A stretch of DNA of 64,000 nucleotides, from positions 491,606,711 through 491,670,710 of the forward strand of contig VDFB02270651.1 in NCBI GenBank assembly GCA_007258455.2, written 5' to 3'. The position numbers and the translations under genes are program-made. The notes under the pieces are model-generated. The model was not told the origin of the DNA. It worked only from the letters and a program-made list of their open reading frames with translations, and did no database searches. Within the stretch, counting starts at the first letter, position 1. Every line of letters starts with the position of its first letter. This stretch comes from Sequoia sempervirens (Eukaryota > Streptophyta > Pinopsida > Cupressales > Cupressaceae). Below, one piece after another: positions 49,113 through 59,679 of the stretch.

Positions 49113-49206
49113 CCATTGGAGGCGCTGCCTATGGAAGGCAACACCCATCCCACAGGTTGCGACCTGTGGGATGGGTCACTGTCTTCCACAATGCCCTCCC
49201 ATGGGT
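49113..49206. repeat. nested palindrome (cruciform) in the right LTR
   Basis: Perfect 15-bp arms ACCCATCCCACAGGT (49143-49157) and ACCTGTGGGATGGGT (49162-49176) flank TGCG. Imperfect pairing extends outwards to CCATTGG / CCCATGG. The left LTR has lost most of one arm. Confidence 0.85.
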
Positions 49207-49499
49207 GACATGGAAAAAATATATATGTTTCATATAAATTCCAACTGTAATAAAAATCAAACAGCGATTCAACATCCGAATTGATTTATGTACAAAGATA
49301 TAGTATTATATATTCCATCCTAAAGAAATAATAATAGTATTATATATTTATATATATACAACTTAGTATATATGTAAATATATAATATTATTATATTCAA
49401 GTATAGTAAATTAGTTAGAAAAGATAACTTTTACAATATTCGTTCAGTAAATAAAATATTCCGTGCAAAACTTGCAGTAGTAACGTAAATATACATAAT

Positions 49500-49702
49500 A
49501 TTATATATGTGTGTGTGTATATATATGTATATACATACATATGCACATATATATGTATATACATACATATGCACATATATATGTATATACATATATATGT
49601 ATATACATATATATGTATATACATATATAAGTACATATGTATATACATATGTATACACATATATATGTACATATGTATAAACATATGTATATACATACAT
49701 AC

Positions 49703-49733
<31 letters not shown>

Positions 49734-49740
49734 CATATAC

Positions 49741-49819
<79 letters not shown>

Positions 49820-49824
49820 CATAT

Positions 49825-49883
<59 letters not shown>

Positions 49884-49885
49884 AT
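49500..49885. repeat. (TA)n/(CATA)n microsatellite in the right LTR
   Basis: Long alternating TATATG, CATATA and ATACAT units are present. It translates to Ile/Tyr/Met/His repeats in several frames on both strands, which are not genes. Confidence 0.9.
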
Positions 49886-50861
49886 ATCTTCTATAGGAAA
49901 GATTCAGTTATTTCCATACAAAAAAAAAATTCAACACCAAACGCACGACTTCAACTTGAACAAACAATTGGGTATCCACATAGAAATTCAATCTCTCACT
50001 CAAACATTCATTTATTCACACATTCTGAAATTAAAACATTGGAAAATGAATTAAAAACCTGGTAAACGCTTTCCTAATTTGGCTCCCTCTTGCTCTCCTT
50101 CTCTTTCCACTGTTCTTCTACTTTCTACTGTTCCCTATTCTATTGTGAGTTATTGTGTTTTTTTTTTTCTAGAATGAAAGATAGAGGAAAATGAATCTAG
50201 TCTACTGAATGAATCTTCTGGTTGCAAGAATAAGAGTTTGTATTATCTTTTATTATTTTCTCCCACTTTTTCCCATCTTTTGTTTTGCTTTGTTTTTTTG
50301 TTTTGTTTTCTAAATTTAACATCTTTTCTTCATTTTTCCTACTTTTCTAATGTTTTCTATCTCATCGATTTGTTTTCGAAAATCTTCCCATCTTTTCCAA
50401 GATTTATTTCTAGTTTATCTAATAAATCTAATTTTTAGAAGAAAACATGATTTATTTTCCATGCAACACAATTATCCTCAAATAATAAATAAATATCATT
50501 TAATCTTCAAATGAAAACAATTATTTAATTAAAATAAAATAAAACTAATTCTTTTATTTTCTAAGTGGATTTTATTTTACCATCAATTAAATTAAATAAC
50601 CACTATAAAGTAAGAACAATATAAAATATTTAACTAAATAAAATTCTAAATGCAACTATATGTTACTAAGTGTTTGTGTGTGTGCGAGAGAAACCATTCC
50701 ATCTTAACCTTGCTAGGTAGCTAACCTCCTCTACCTTAGCCACACCCTTGGTCTTCAACAACTTGCCACTCATGAAAACTCATGCACCCATTAATAGATT
50801 AGTAACCAAGAAAATATAAATCGAAGCAATATAATTCATCATTCCAAAATAACATTTCCTA

Positions 50862-50958
50862 TTATGATATTGCTATCAGGATTCAACCGTGTGAAAAATA
50901 CCAATATCATAATTTGACACGTTGTGGAAAAATACCTCCTACTTATCAACATTTCCTA
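50862..50958. repeat. 97-bp insertion in the right LTR flanked by a 10-bp duplication
   Basis: ACATTTCCTA occurs at 50852-50861 and 50949-50958, while the left LTR has it once (about 42770). The extra ~87 bp contain TATGATATTG and its complement CAATATCATA. It has the size of a small MITE or a filler insertion. Confidence 0.75.
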
Positions 50959-51143
50959 TGTTGCATCTTTTCGAAATAAAATCATATTAATCACATTTCA
51001 TCTTTTCTAGAATAAAATAAACATTCACTTATTTCATCTTTCAAACAACATAACATAGCATTTATTCTATCACACCCATAATTATTCATATATTAGTTCC
51101 ACATAAAGTAAAAGCAAACAACATCAAAGTCTAAGACGTGACA

Positions 51144-51148
51144 AGGAA
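51144..51148 (+). repeat. target-site duplication AGGAA, right copy
   Basis: It follows the CA end of the right LTR directly and matches 39566-39570. Confidence 0.9.
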
Positions 51149-52905
51149 TTGGAGTGATACTTTCTTAGAAGGGACACCCCATAGCATTTCAAAATATGAA
51201 ATTGAGGAATAATGAAAAGGGATATCCCATATATGATAAAGAGATGCTAGCTATAATGCACATGCTTTGGATAAGTTCCGTTAATACCTAGTGTGTAGAA
51301 GATTTGTGGTCAAGACATATCATAATAGTCTAGAATTATTCCTGAGCCAACTAGATTTGAATGGCAGGTAGCAAAAATGGGTGAGTAAGCTACAAGCATA
51401 TGATTTTGATATTGAATATATCAAGGGAAAGAAAAATGTTGTGGTAGATGCACTCTAGAAGACCTACACTATGCCATGTGTCCATCACATCAACTGATTG
51501 GAAGGACTCCATCATGGAGGAATATACTAAGGATCCCTTTGCTACCAAAATCCTAGATGGGATAGAGAAGGATGGTAGGTATGCAGTAGCATAAGGCCTG
51601 ATACTATTCAACAAAAAACCATTCTTGGTTCCAGGATCCAAGGTAAAAGAGAAGATATTGGACGCTTACCATAATGCACCAACAACAGGGCATCCCAGAT
51701 TCTACAAAAAATACATGCAGATTAGAGAAAGGTTCACTTGGAAGGGCCTTAAGGAGGATGTTCTCTCACACATCAGGGAATGCATCACATGTCAACAAAA
51801 CAAGGGGGAACATGAATTTTCGGTCAAATTATTGCATCCTCTTCCCATTCCAGAACACGAATGGGAGAGTATCACTAGATTACCCAATGCACAAGGCAAA
51901 GATTAAATTTATTTTGTAGTGGGTAGATTAACTAAGTATGCTCATTTATTTTCCATTTCTAGTGGCTATAAAGTTCCGCAAGATGTAGAACTATTCTTCA
52001 AGTAAGTTTTTCAGTTGCATGGGCTATCCAAGAACATTGTGACACAGATAGTTGTTTCCTCAATGCTTTTTGGAGAGAATTGTTTCTTTTAACTGACACT
52101 AAGCTCACTCCTAGCACTAACTACCATCCACAGACTAATGGGAAAACTAAAACTATGAACAAATGGGTGGAAGGTTATCTACAAAACTATATCACTAGCC
52201 GATAGTCAGCTTGGATCAAGTGGCTACATTTGGGAGAGTATTGCTACAACACCACTCATCACATGTCCATTGATATGTCTCCATCAAGGCACTTTACAGA
52301 TATGATGCATTAACCTTTGCAGAGTTAGTCCTCACAGACAATAGAGTTTTGATAGCAAGTGATTTGGTAAATCAAAGTCAAGTTATTTTGAGAACTCTCA
52401 AGGATCACCTGCAAGTTGCCCAAAATCAGCAAAAGATGTATGTAGATAGGAAGCACACAAAAATATCATTTGAGGTGGGAGATATGGTATTCATAAGGTT
52501 GCATCCCTACAAACAATCTTTTATCAAGAAGGGAGCAACAAAAAAGCTCAAGCCTAAGTTCTATGGGCCATACAAGATAGTTCAGAGGGTTGGGGAAGTT
52601 GTTTATGCAGTGAAATTTCTGGTAGATAGTAAAATCCACAATGTGTTCCATGTCTCATGTCTAAAGAAGGCTTTGAGATCACATATAACTCTTATCGAGT
52701 TACTGCCACTTGAGGATGAAGGGAAACTCATCCTTATTCTGAAAGTTGTGGTTGATACTAGGGTAAAAAATCTAAGTAACCAAAATATAACTAAGTATCT
52801 TGTCCCGTTGGCAGGATTTTCTAATTGAAGATGCTACTTGGGAAGGGCCTGAGATTTTAGAGCACCCAAATTTTCATTGCTTAAGGACAAGCAATTTTGA
52901 GAGGG
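51149..52905 (+). pseudogene. older Ty3/gypsy element: RNase H rest, integrase and chromodomain
   Basis: RNase H continues after the insertion (GVIL, then a K-L-Q-A-Y-D-F-D-I-E-Y-I-K-G-K block and a D-A-L motif). The integrase zinc domain is DAYHNAPTTGHPRFYKKYMQ with CITCQQNKGEH. The catalytic core is broken by many stops and has lost clear catalytic residues. The 52349-52828 frame has DMVFIRLHPYKQSF, FYGPYKIVQRVG and IHNVFHVSCLKKA. A chromodomain ends the protein (RWQDFLIEDATWEGPEIL, about 52800-52862). This identifies a chromovirus-type element, a lineage whose integrases are known to target chromatin. Confidence 0.9.
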
Positions 52906-52916
52906 GAGGACTTATC

Positions 52917-53940
52917 ATGTCCCTTTTTTTCGGAAAGACAATTGCAAAATGGAGTTTGGGAATCCTACTGCATTTCCTCATAGAACATTCCCTGGCTTTA
53001 AATTTGGAATACAACATCTGCAATAACACCTGCACATCATATTCAGAGCCCATGGAAAAAGGATTATATACTAGAAAGATATTGCCCTCAAAAGATCACC
53101 AATCCAAGCTCATTGTATCGAAGCAAAATTGCTTTCGAGAATTCCTCTACATTCCTCCACAAGAGCACATTTTGACTTGTAGTTTAGAACATAGCTTCTA
53201 TGTTGACACTTGCACATCATATCCAAACCTCAAGGGAAATGGATTAGGTACCTAAAAGATATTATTCTCAAAAGATGACTATGCCGAGCAATTGGCACCT
53301 ACTTTAGTAGGCATAATGGATAAGATACCTCTGGATCGTGCAACATCAATTGTGAGGTTTCAAAAAAAGGAAGGGGGGCAAGAAAGCGTGTGGATAGGTT
53401 TGTAGGGTGACATGCTAATTCCAAAAGAATCTACTTTGGCCTTAAGGTTTACCTAGTGTAGCGTGTGAAATTCAAATTCTGGGATTTGGTGCCATTTTGG
53501 CTCTAGGCCGGCCAATTGAGGGAAATCGTTAGCATACAAATATAGGGAGTCAATTCTTGTAATAGGCATTGATTTACTATGTCATTTTTCTGTATTTTGG
53601 GAAACTTACATGTTTTAAACCTTTTTGTGGACGAAAACCCATAGGAGTTTGTGATCATTGGACAAAAACCCAACGATCACTAGGATCAAAGGACGAAACC
53701 CCTTTGGTTCCTAAGGGCATTCTCATTTAGGGATTGCATTTGAGCTTCAAGGATTTTGTAAGGAAGTTAATAATACTATTGTTGATCTATGGTAACCTTG
53801 TATATCATTCTGGATCATTGTTGTGAGTTGTAATTGATATATCATATATGTGAATGAGATTATGAAGTTTATCAATATATTGGAGTATTATCTTTGTGTT
53901 AATATGTTGATGTGTATGGAATACAATCTACAAATCAGTC
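52917..53940 (+). mobile_element. probable 3' LTR of the older element
   Basis: A purine tract (GAGAGGGGAGGA, about 52897-52908) after the chromodomain precedes TGTCCC at 52917. The segment contains a ~200-bp internal duplication (CACATCATAT(T/C)C...CTCAAAAGAT, 53028-53098 and 53212-53275). The right boundary is uncertain; I place it near 53940. No 5' partner is present. Confidence 0.5.
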
Positions 53941-55269
53941 TTTGTTAAAATCATATGTTAGGGACAATACACGAGACTTGTTGTGAAAAGTGAAACATTC
54001 CTCTTCCATGTCTAAAAGCAGATTTTAATTGCAACCATATTTTAACTTTTGCTTTGGATAAGTTCCACAAGAAAATATGGGGTAAAGTGCTAGGGAGAAG
54101 AAGAAATTTTGTCTTGAGGTGTTCAACCCCACATGTGATCTTTAGCAAAGAACATTCATAGTGTTTAATATCTCATGGAGAGCCAAGAGTCTTATTACTC
54201 AATTAAAAACCAACTCTCATAATCTCAAATGTGAAACAAGGCATTAGAAAAGACCTAAAGAAGCATGGGAAAAAAGGGTGTGTATTTTTTGCAATACAGT
54301 TTATTTAGTGAGAAGGCTATTGAAAAAATGAGGATGCTCGTAATCTCTTTGAATAAAAAAAGGATTGAACTGCAAAAGAACAAAATGACAAGGTTGATTG
54401 TTCCATAGATTATTTTAACATTCATAGCCAAGTGAATGTTTTTAGGATTTTATAATATTTCTCTTGCAAACTCTACCCATTCTCTTCTTCACGGCATTGT
54501 TGATAGCACAACACAATTCGTGCAAAGAGCTATGCAAAGAGAAATCTTGCTGGAGACCCCAACAACCATTTTGATCTTGTTATGACCGAGGTAGTCATGT
54601 CTTACTTTTCAGGCATTGGTTTCCTATGCAAAATCAGGAGTCACCATAACTGCAAAAATATACTAGTTTTATTGATGACAACGTGGGCATTAATTTCAAA
54701 ATACCTCACCATAGTTCAAAAATATGTTGCATGCTATAACTGGGCATTCTCATCTTGTACAAGAACTCGTGAACTGGGAAATTGTAAAACAAACAACAAA
54801 AACAGAGCCCTAAGCCCAAGCCTAAAAAGTGGCTTGAAAGTCCTGGCCGGGGTCCAAAGAGATGATATTCTTACAAAGAAAACACACAGAGCCCAAATTA
54901 CCAAAGGCCATAAACGAGAAGAGAAACCATAATTGTTTAATGAATTTGACATCATTTCTCTTTCACAAGGGTCTATTTATCTGGCTTGTTTGATGAAAAG
55001 GGATGAGCTTAGGAAGTTGTGGAATGAAAACATAAAAAATTAAAAATAATGTTTCTTATGAATTCATTGCAAGTATCAAGGATAAAGTAGAATGTCGAGA
55101 CTAATAAATGAGATTGAGCCACAATGACTTGAAATGCGGGAAAGTGACAATAAACATGGTTTTCAGGAAGAACAGATGGAAACTGGAACTGAACATTATA
55201 TCATTGTTGGATTCAATAGACATGGTTAGCTCATCTTTTTTTTATCAAGCTTTGCAGGTGGAACGTTTA
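53941..55269. other. non-coding stretch upstream of the captured gene fragments
   Basis: No domain is visible. The plus-strand ORF 54582-54932 has no family features. Part of this stretch may be intron or flank carried along with the fragments that follow. Confidence 0.3.
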
Positions 55270-55545
55270 GGGCGTCAATAGTATTTGACAAATGGAACTA
55301 AGCCTATTTGGATGTGCAATGCAGAAGATGTCCCAGCAGAGGAATACAATGCGTTTTATAAAAAGACATTCAATGACCTTTTGGATCCTCTGGCATATTC
55401 TCATTTCATGACTAAGGGAGAAGTGGAGTTCAGAAGTGTTCTCTACATCCCTGCTAAGGGTCTTTTGGACTCGAATATTCTAGAGAGATCCTTCAAGAAA
55501 GCCATATTGTTCGAAATACATTGGATATGATTTGGGTTCTAAGGC
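55270..55545 (+). pseudogene. HSP90 fragment (organelle-type), internally deleted
   Basis: The frame contains TKPIWMCNAEDVPAEEYNAF, YKKTFNDLLDPLAYSHF and GEVEFRSVLYIP, typical of the middle domain of plant plastid/mitochondrial HSP90. The sequence then jumps to a short LLDSN match and, one frame over, to an SREILQESHIVRN match (about 55481-55519). Some fifty residues of the family's middle domain are missing at the jump. There is no ATP-binding N-terminal domain and no dimerisation domain. It is a non-functional piece. Confidence 0.8.
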
Positions 55546-55619
55546 AGCACCGCTATTTGCAAAGATGCATACATTATCATCCACGTTGGAAGGTAGAGAG
55601 GATTGTACAGTAGGATAGG

Positions 55620-56010
55620 GAATAAAATGTGAAGGAAGAGAATTAGTTTTGCATCGCACAATGCTTGTAGGAGTGATTGCTACCACAGATAAAAAGGATT
55701 TTCCTTAGTCATTTTTTCCATTCAAGAGGCCTATCCATTTTGGATGAGTGGCTTCGAGAAAGCCCATGATGATCTGCTCTTGGTGTTATCACAGGCCTGT
55801 GGTAGGCTGCCTGTAAACCTTGAGGTTCTCAATGTTGGTAGATCAGTGAACCTTGCGCAATCATCAGAACATGGATATTCATAAAGGCAAGTGTTTAGTT
55901 GATACAAGGAGTAGATGTATTGATGAGTGGACGTTGGGGAACGCAGTGTTATTGAGGTCTCTGCCTGTTGTTGGATCGAGAAATACTAAATGGAACACTG
56001 TGTTGCAGCT
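55620..56010 (+). pseudogene. TFIIS N-terminal-domain fragment, SUO-like
   Basis: Three shifted pieces follow one another. TMLVGVIATTDKKDF is at about 55660-55706. RGLSILDEWLRES is at about 55728-55765. LPVNLEVLNVGRSVN, then a frame change to RNHQNMDIHKGKCLVDT, runs to about 55910. This is the helical TFIIS N-terminal (LW) domain as found in plant BAH/TFIIS proteins such as SUO, where it contacts the transcription machinery. At least three frame changes and a stop make it a pseudogene. The reading of the ORF 55853-56239 as an independent gene is rejected. Confidence 0.7.
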
Positions 56011-56239
56011 CTGGAGTAGATTGGTGAGAATCGGTAGCCTTATAACTCACGCGGACATCATGAAGAAGGCACAGTCAAGTTTCTATCTTACTCATATTCT
56101 TCCTCTTCTTTTGCTAAATGGGGTAGTTCAGTTTTTCGGTTTTGCCAAACCTTTGGCCTTTAATCCAATACCATTCAATTTGCAAAGATTTCAATACAAA
56201 TGCGTCTCACAAAATTTGGAAAGAAAAAGCATAATGTAA

Positions 56240-56640
56240 CGGTGGATTACCTATCTAAATGAAGGTCCATGTCTATTTGATCGCTTCGATTAGCATAACA
56301 TTCTTTCCCGGAAACAAAACGAAAAAATAACTATGATAACCCTTTGTTAAAAAAGAGTTTCCTCGCACCTTCGAAGGACCACATGAGGGGCCGATGTGTA
56401 ATAATCTTTGGTCAGATCAGATGATTGTGGTGGCTGGGGTATTTCCCTGTGTTATACAAGACGCATCCCCAAAAACTCCGTCCAGACGTCCTCTAGTCAT
56501 CTTTTTATATGATATTTTTTCTAAACGTTTGAATGAATGAATGAATGAAAGATTTTAATGAGTCCACGAGACTAAACAGTCTATGGGACCAAGACAAAAC
56601 AGGCCTAATTTGTCTTCATGCTCTTTTTCAAGTCAAATCT
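56240..56640. other. non-coding stretch
   Basis: It includes a (GAAT)n run near 56531-56550. No gene is seen. A GC-richer box (CATCCCCAAAAACTCCG) lies near 56465. Confidence 0.35.
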
Positions 56641-56654
56641 CCTACTATTAATTT

Positions 56655-56765
56655 TGACTAGAAGACATCTTTGGGATGGTCGGAGATGTCTAGCCATCTT
56701 CGGGATGGTTGGGGACGTCTTAGACATCTCTAGACTATGCTAGGGATGGTCATGCATCCCCCGCG
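56655..56765. repeat. ~30 bp repeat CATCTT(T/C)GGGATGGT(C/T)GG(A/G)GA(T/C)GTCT
   Basis: Two close copies (about 56667 and 56696) and one diverged copy (about 56725) lie 5' of the hAT pseudogene. GC-rich GTCCCC/CCCCGTCCCC words 3' of it at 60250-60315 are of similar type. They may be subterminal repeats of the transposon; I could not define terminal inverted repeats. Confidence 0.45.
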
Positions 56766-57192
56766 GTGTTCAAAGCTCATCAGTCATTAAAATAAAAAAA
56801 AAACATTAAATTTTTAAAGTTTTCATTGGGTTGTAAAGGGGTGTGGGGGTCCACAAACCCTCCCACACTATTGTACACTCTAAAACTTGCAAAAAGAAAC
56901 ATATATCCATCATCATTTTTGAGCATTTGCTGTAATTGGTCGCTGGTTCCATTTTTTGCTTGTTCAAGCTTATTGTTGCAGGGACTACAATAGGGGGTTT
57001 CGCTTATTCAAGCTGCAAATTTGAAGTCTAAGTTCAACAACAGTACGAAGCTATGTAATTTCCTTTTTTTTTTATGGTTTTTTTACTTGTTACAATTAGA
57101 AAGGGTTTGTAGGTTTGTAAGTTGTAAGTTGTAAGTAGTCTTTTATTTTAAACTTTTAAAAAATGTTTTGTTTTTTGACTTCCAATTTATTA

Positions 57193-57262
57193 TTGTCAAT
57201 AGTGGCATAATATAATGGTTAAATGTTGTGGTGTTGTTCTTGCCATCAAAGTTCAAACCTCA
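57193..57262 (+). repeat. tRNA-like segment (possible SINE head)
   Basis: TAGTGGCATAATATAATGG (A-box-like) is followed after about 30 bases by AGTTCAAACCTC (B-box-like, 57249-57260). The spacing and words recall an internal RNA polymerase III promoter. It lies between the 5' flank and the ORF start of the hAT pseudogene. It is not a functional tRNA, as no acceptor stem is visible. Confidence 0.35.
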
Positions 57263-57401
57263 ATAGAATGTAATTTTTGAATGTTTAAATTGGGGATGAG
57301 GTCCCCTGTTTGTGACCTCACTGGTTCATAGCTTCATGTCAAAAGTGTTTACCCCTTAAAATATTGACTTTCAGTTTGTTATCACAAAGAGACGCTACAA
57401 A

Positions 57402-59677
57402 ATGAGCACCAACATCAGTGTCCGTGATAACAATTACAAAATGAATGAGGGTAGTGGAGAAAATAAACTAAACAAAATATCAATAGAGTTAGACCCTTCT
57501 TCTCATTTTGAAAATCCAAACACAAGTTCTATTAGAACTCCACAAGACCATTTTGCATGCCCTTCACCCTCTCTTCAAAAATTTGCAAAAGACTCTTTCA
57601 ACCCCCAAAAAATCATTGCTTCAATTTGCCACCAATTTAATTGTTAATAAGGGTAAAAATGTAGTTGCGAAACTGATTACCATGGGAGCTATACTAGGGT
57701 TAGTAACCATCTATTGGGGGAGAGTATACATGAGGTTAGAGTTTGTGAAAATATAACATTAGAACAACAAGTTGAAATGGCAAATTTGGTTGGAGTGAGT
57801 GAGGACAAAATTATTGGTAATACTCACAATAAGAAACATGTATCTATTGATTTGCATGACTATTCTAATGTATCAGTTGGAGAGAGTTGTGAAAGAGGGA
57901 AGAGGAAGGCCAATTTTGCTGCAAGTGAAAAAAATACAGTGATAGGGTTAATGAATATGCAAAAACGTCAGCAAGTTGATGATTTAGTGGCCAAATTTTT
58001 ATATGCCCATGCTCTTCCATTTCATTTGGCAAGTTCACCTCATTGCAAAGCTATGTTTACATATGCAATAACAGTTGGACCGTTTTATGCCCCCCTTGGA
58101 GATGTACGTCCCTCCTTGAAAAACAATATTTGAAGGTGAAAATGTTGGAGGAGATGAGACAAACATAGATTAGGATTGATTGTTCCATTGTCATGGATGG
58201 GTGGATTGATATTCAACATTAGCCACTCATTAATATTATTGTTGCATGCCTTGCTAGTTCATAAATTCTAGAACTATTGATTGTTTTGGGAAATGTAAGG
58301 ATGTTGATTACCAGTTTGCCATTTTGAAGGTCATCGTGGAGGTTGGGTCTTCTAATGTTGTACAAGTAGCAAAGTCAACTCATGTTTGTAAGTTAGCTAG
58401 TTTGATGGTTGAGAGCATTTACAAACATATTTTTGGACTCCATTATGTGTACATGCTTTAAATAATGCTTTGAAATACTGACAAAATAGATTGGGTGAAA
58501 GTAGTAGCGGCCAAAGCTAGAGGCATACAAATGTTTGATGTAACCATCACACTTTACTTGCACTATTTTGGTCTTATTCAAAGAAATAATTCCTCAAACT
58601 AGTTGAGACTAGATATGCTAGCTATTTTATTTTACTAGAGAGGTTATTCGAGGTGTAGGATGCTCAATCAAAGATAGAAGAAGGGAATGTGGTGAGATAA
58701 AGGGTGCTTAATGACACTTGGTGGTCCAATATCAAGTAAGAAAATTTGTTTGAGTTTGTACTTTGCTTTACTTTTTACTTTTTAATTTATTTTATTTTAA
58801 AGTTTTAATTTTCATTATTAATCTAGTGATCATGTCATAATTTTTTATTTTATTTTTTAAAATGTTTCTTGTAGATATATTTTCTCTATCACATCACCTT
58901 TTATGGAGGTAATCGGGTATGTGGATACATACTCTTCTAGCCTTGGAGAGATTTATGAGACTTTTGATAGCATGCTTGATCAAATGAAGCAAGCAATTTG
59001 TGGCAAGGATCCTGGATTGCAATTCTATGAGGAGCATATTAGGCCTATTGTCACAAAGTGGTGGAACACAATGAACACACCTCTTCATATGGTTTCCTAT
59101 GCTCTTAGTTCAAAGTGGTATGCACCTAGACCTAGTTGAATGCTTACTTTCCCTTTGTAAAATGCATAGCACGAAGGAGGCAACCATCCTTCGAGAGCAA
59201 TGGCTTTAGTTTTTTTATCTTCAAGGTCCTACATTCAACAAACTAGAGGCTAGGATGGATAGGGCCACTATTGCACAAAAAAACCCATTGTATGATGGAA
59301 ATTTCATAGGAAAGACACACCAGAGTAGAAGCAACTTGCTATTCCTTTACTCTCATAGATTGTTAGTTCCTCTGATGTAGAGAGGAATTGGTGCACCTAT
59401 GGTTTCATCACTCAATTGAGAGGAACAAACTTATCTTGAAATGAGAAAAAAACTAGTTGTAGTTCATAGTGCCTTGAGACTTTAGGATCGACAGACTACT
59501 GAGTATCGACAAACTCCAACAATACATTGGGATATTGATTCTAAAGATATTAGGAATATTGATGAGGAGGAGGTGCAACTAGGAATGGTTGGGCTTCCAT
59601 TGGATGATCTACTTTAGGCCAAAAATGACAATGACATGGATAGTTCTTTTGATATTGATAGCTCGAATGAGGCATAG
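57402..59677 (+). pseudogene. hAT-superfamily transposase (DUF659 type), decayed
   Basis: Pieces appear in order. An N-terminal region (57402-57650) and a DUF659-like segment with VAKFLYAHALPFHLASSP (about 57990-58040) and YAPLGDVRPS come first. Next are MDGWIDIQ (about 58192, the catalytic core start) and FWTPLCVHALNNALKY (about 58431, the conserved C/H-A-L-N box). The 58903-59139 frame contains WWNTMNTPLHMVSYAL. Last is the hAT C-terminal dimerisation block with ERNWCTYGFIT (about 59380-59415) and an acidic end at the stop 59675-59677. Many stops and shifts occur, so it is not functional. Confidence 0.85.
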
Positions 59678-59679
59678 TC

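Larger units (their letters stand above)
39571..51143 (-). mobile_element. complete Ty3/gypsy LTR retrotransposon, 11.6 kb, nested
   Basis: It has two LTRs (39571-42958 and 47572-51143), a minus-strand primer-binding site, a polypurine tract, gag-pol order gag-protease-reverse transcriptase-RNase H-integrase-chromo-like tail, and a perfect 5-bp target duplication. Transcription runs right to left. In the first ~185 bp of the LTRs I count about ten differences by hand, so it is not a fresh insertion. Coding frames carry numerous stops, so this copy cannot supply its own proteins. The LTRs are unusually long. Confidence 0.97.
47572..51143 (-). repeat. 5' LTR (right), 3572 bp
   Basis: On the minus strand it starts TGTCACGTCTTAG at 51143 and ends GAGCTTTACA at 47572. 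It matches the left LTR along its length. It additionally keeps a full palindrome at 49113-49206, different microsatellites at 49500-49885 and a 97-bp insertion at 50862-50958. Confidence 0.95.

Noticed and set aside
49415..50065. ORFs up to 181 codons rich in Ile/Tyr
   Set aside because: Same microsatellite artefact in the other LTR.
55853..56239. ORF considered as a pentatricopeptide-type or novel protein
   Set aside because: Neighbouring frames show it is the second half of a TFIIS N-terminal-domain pseudogene; the tail after ~56010 is unsupported.
57193..57262. A functional tRNA gene
   Set aside because: Box-like words are present, but no cloverleaf with an acceptor stem can be drawn.
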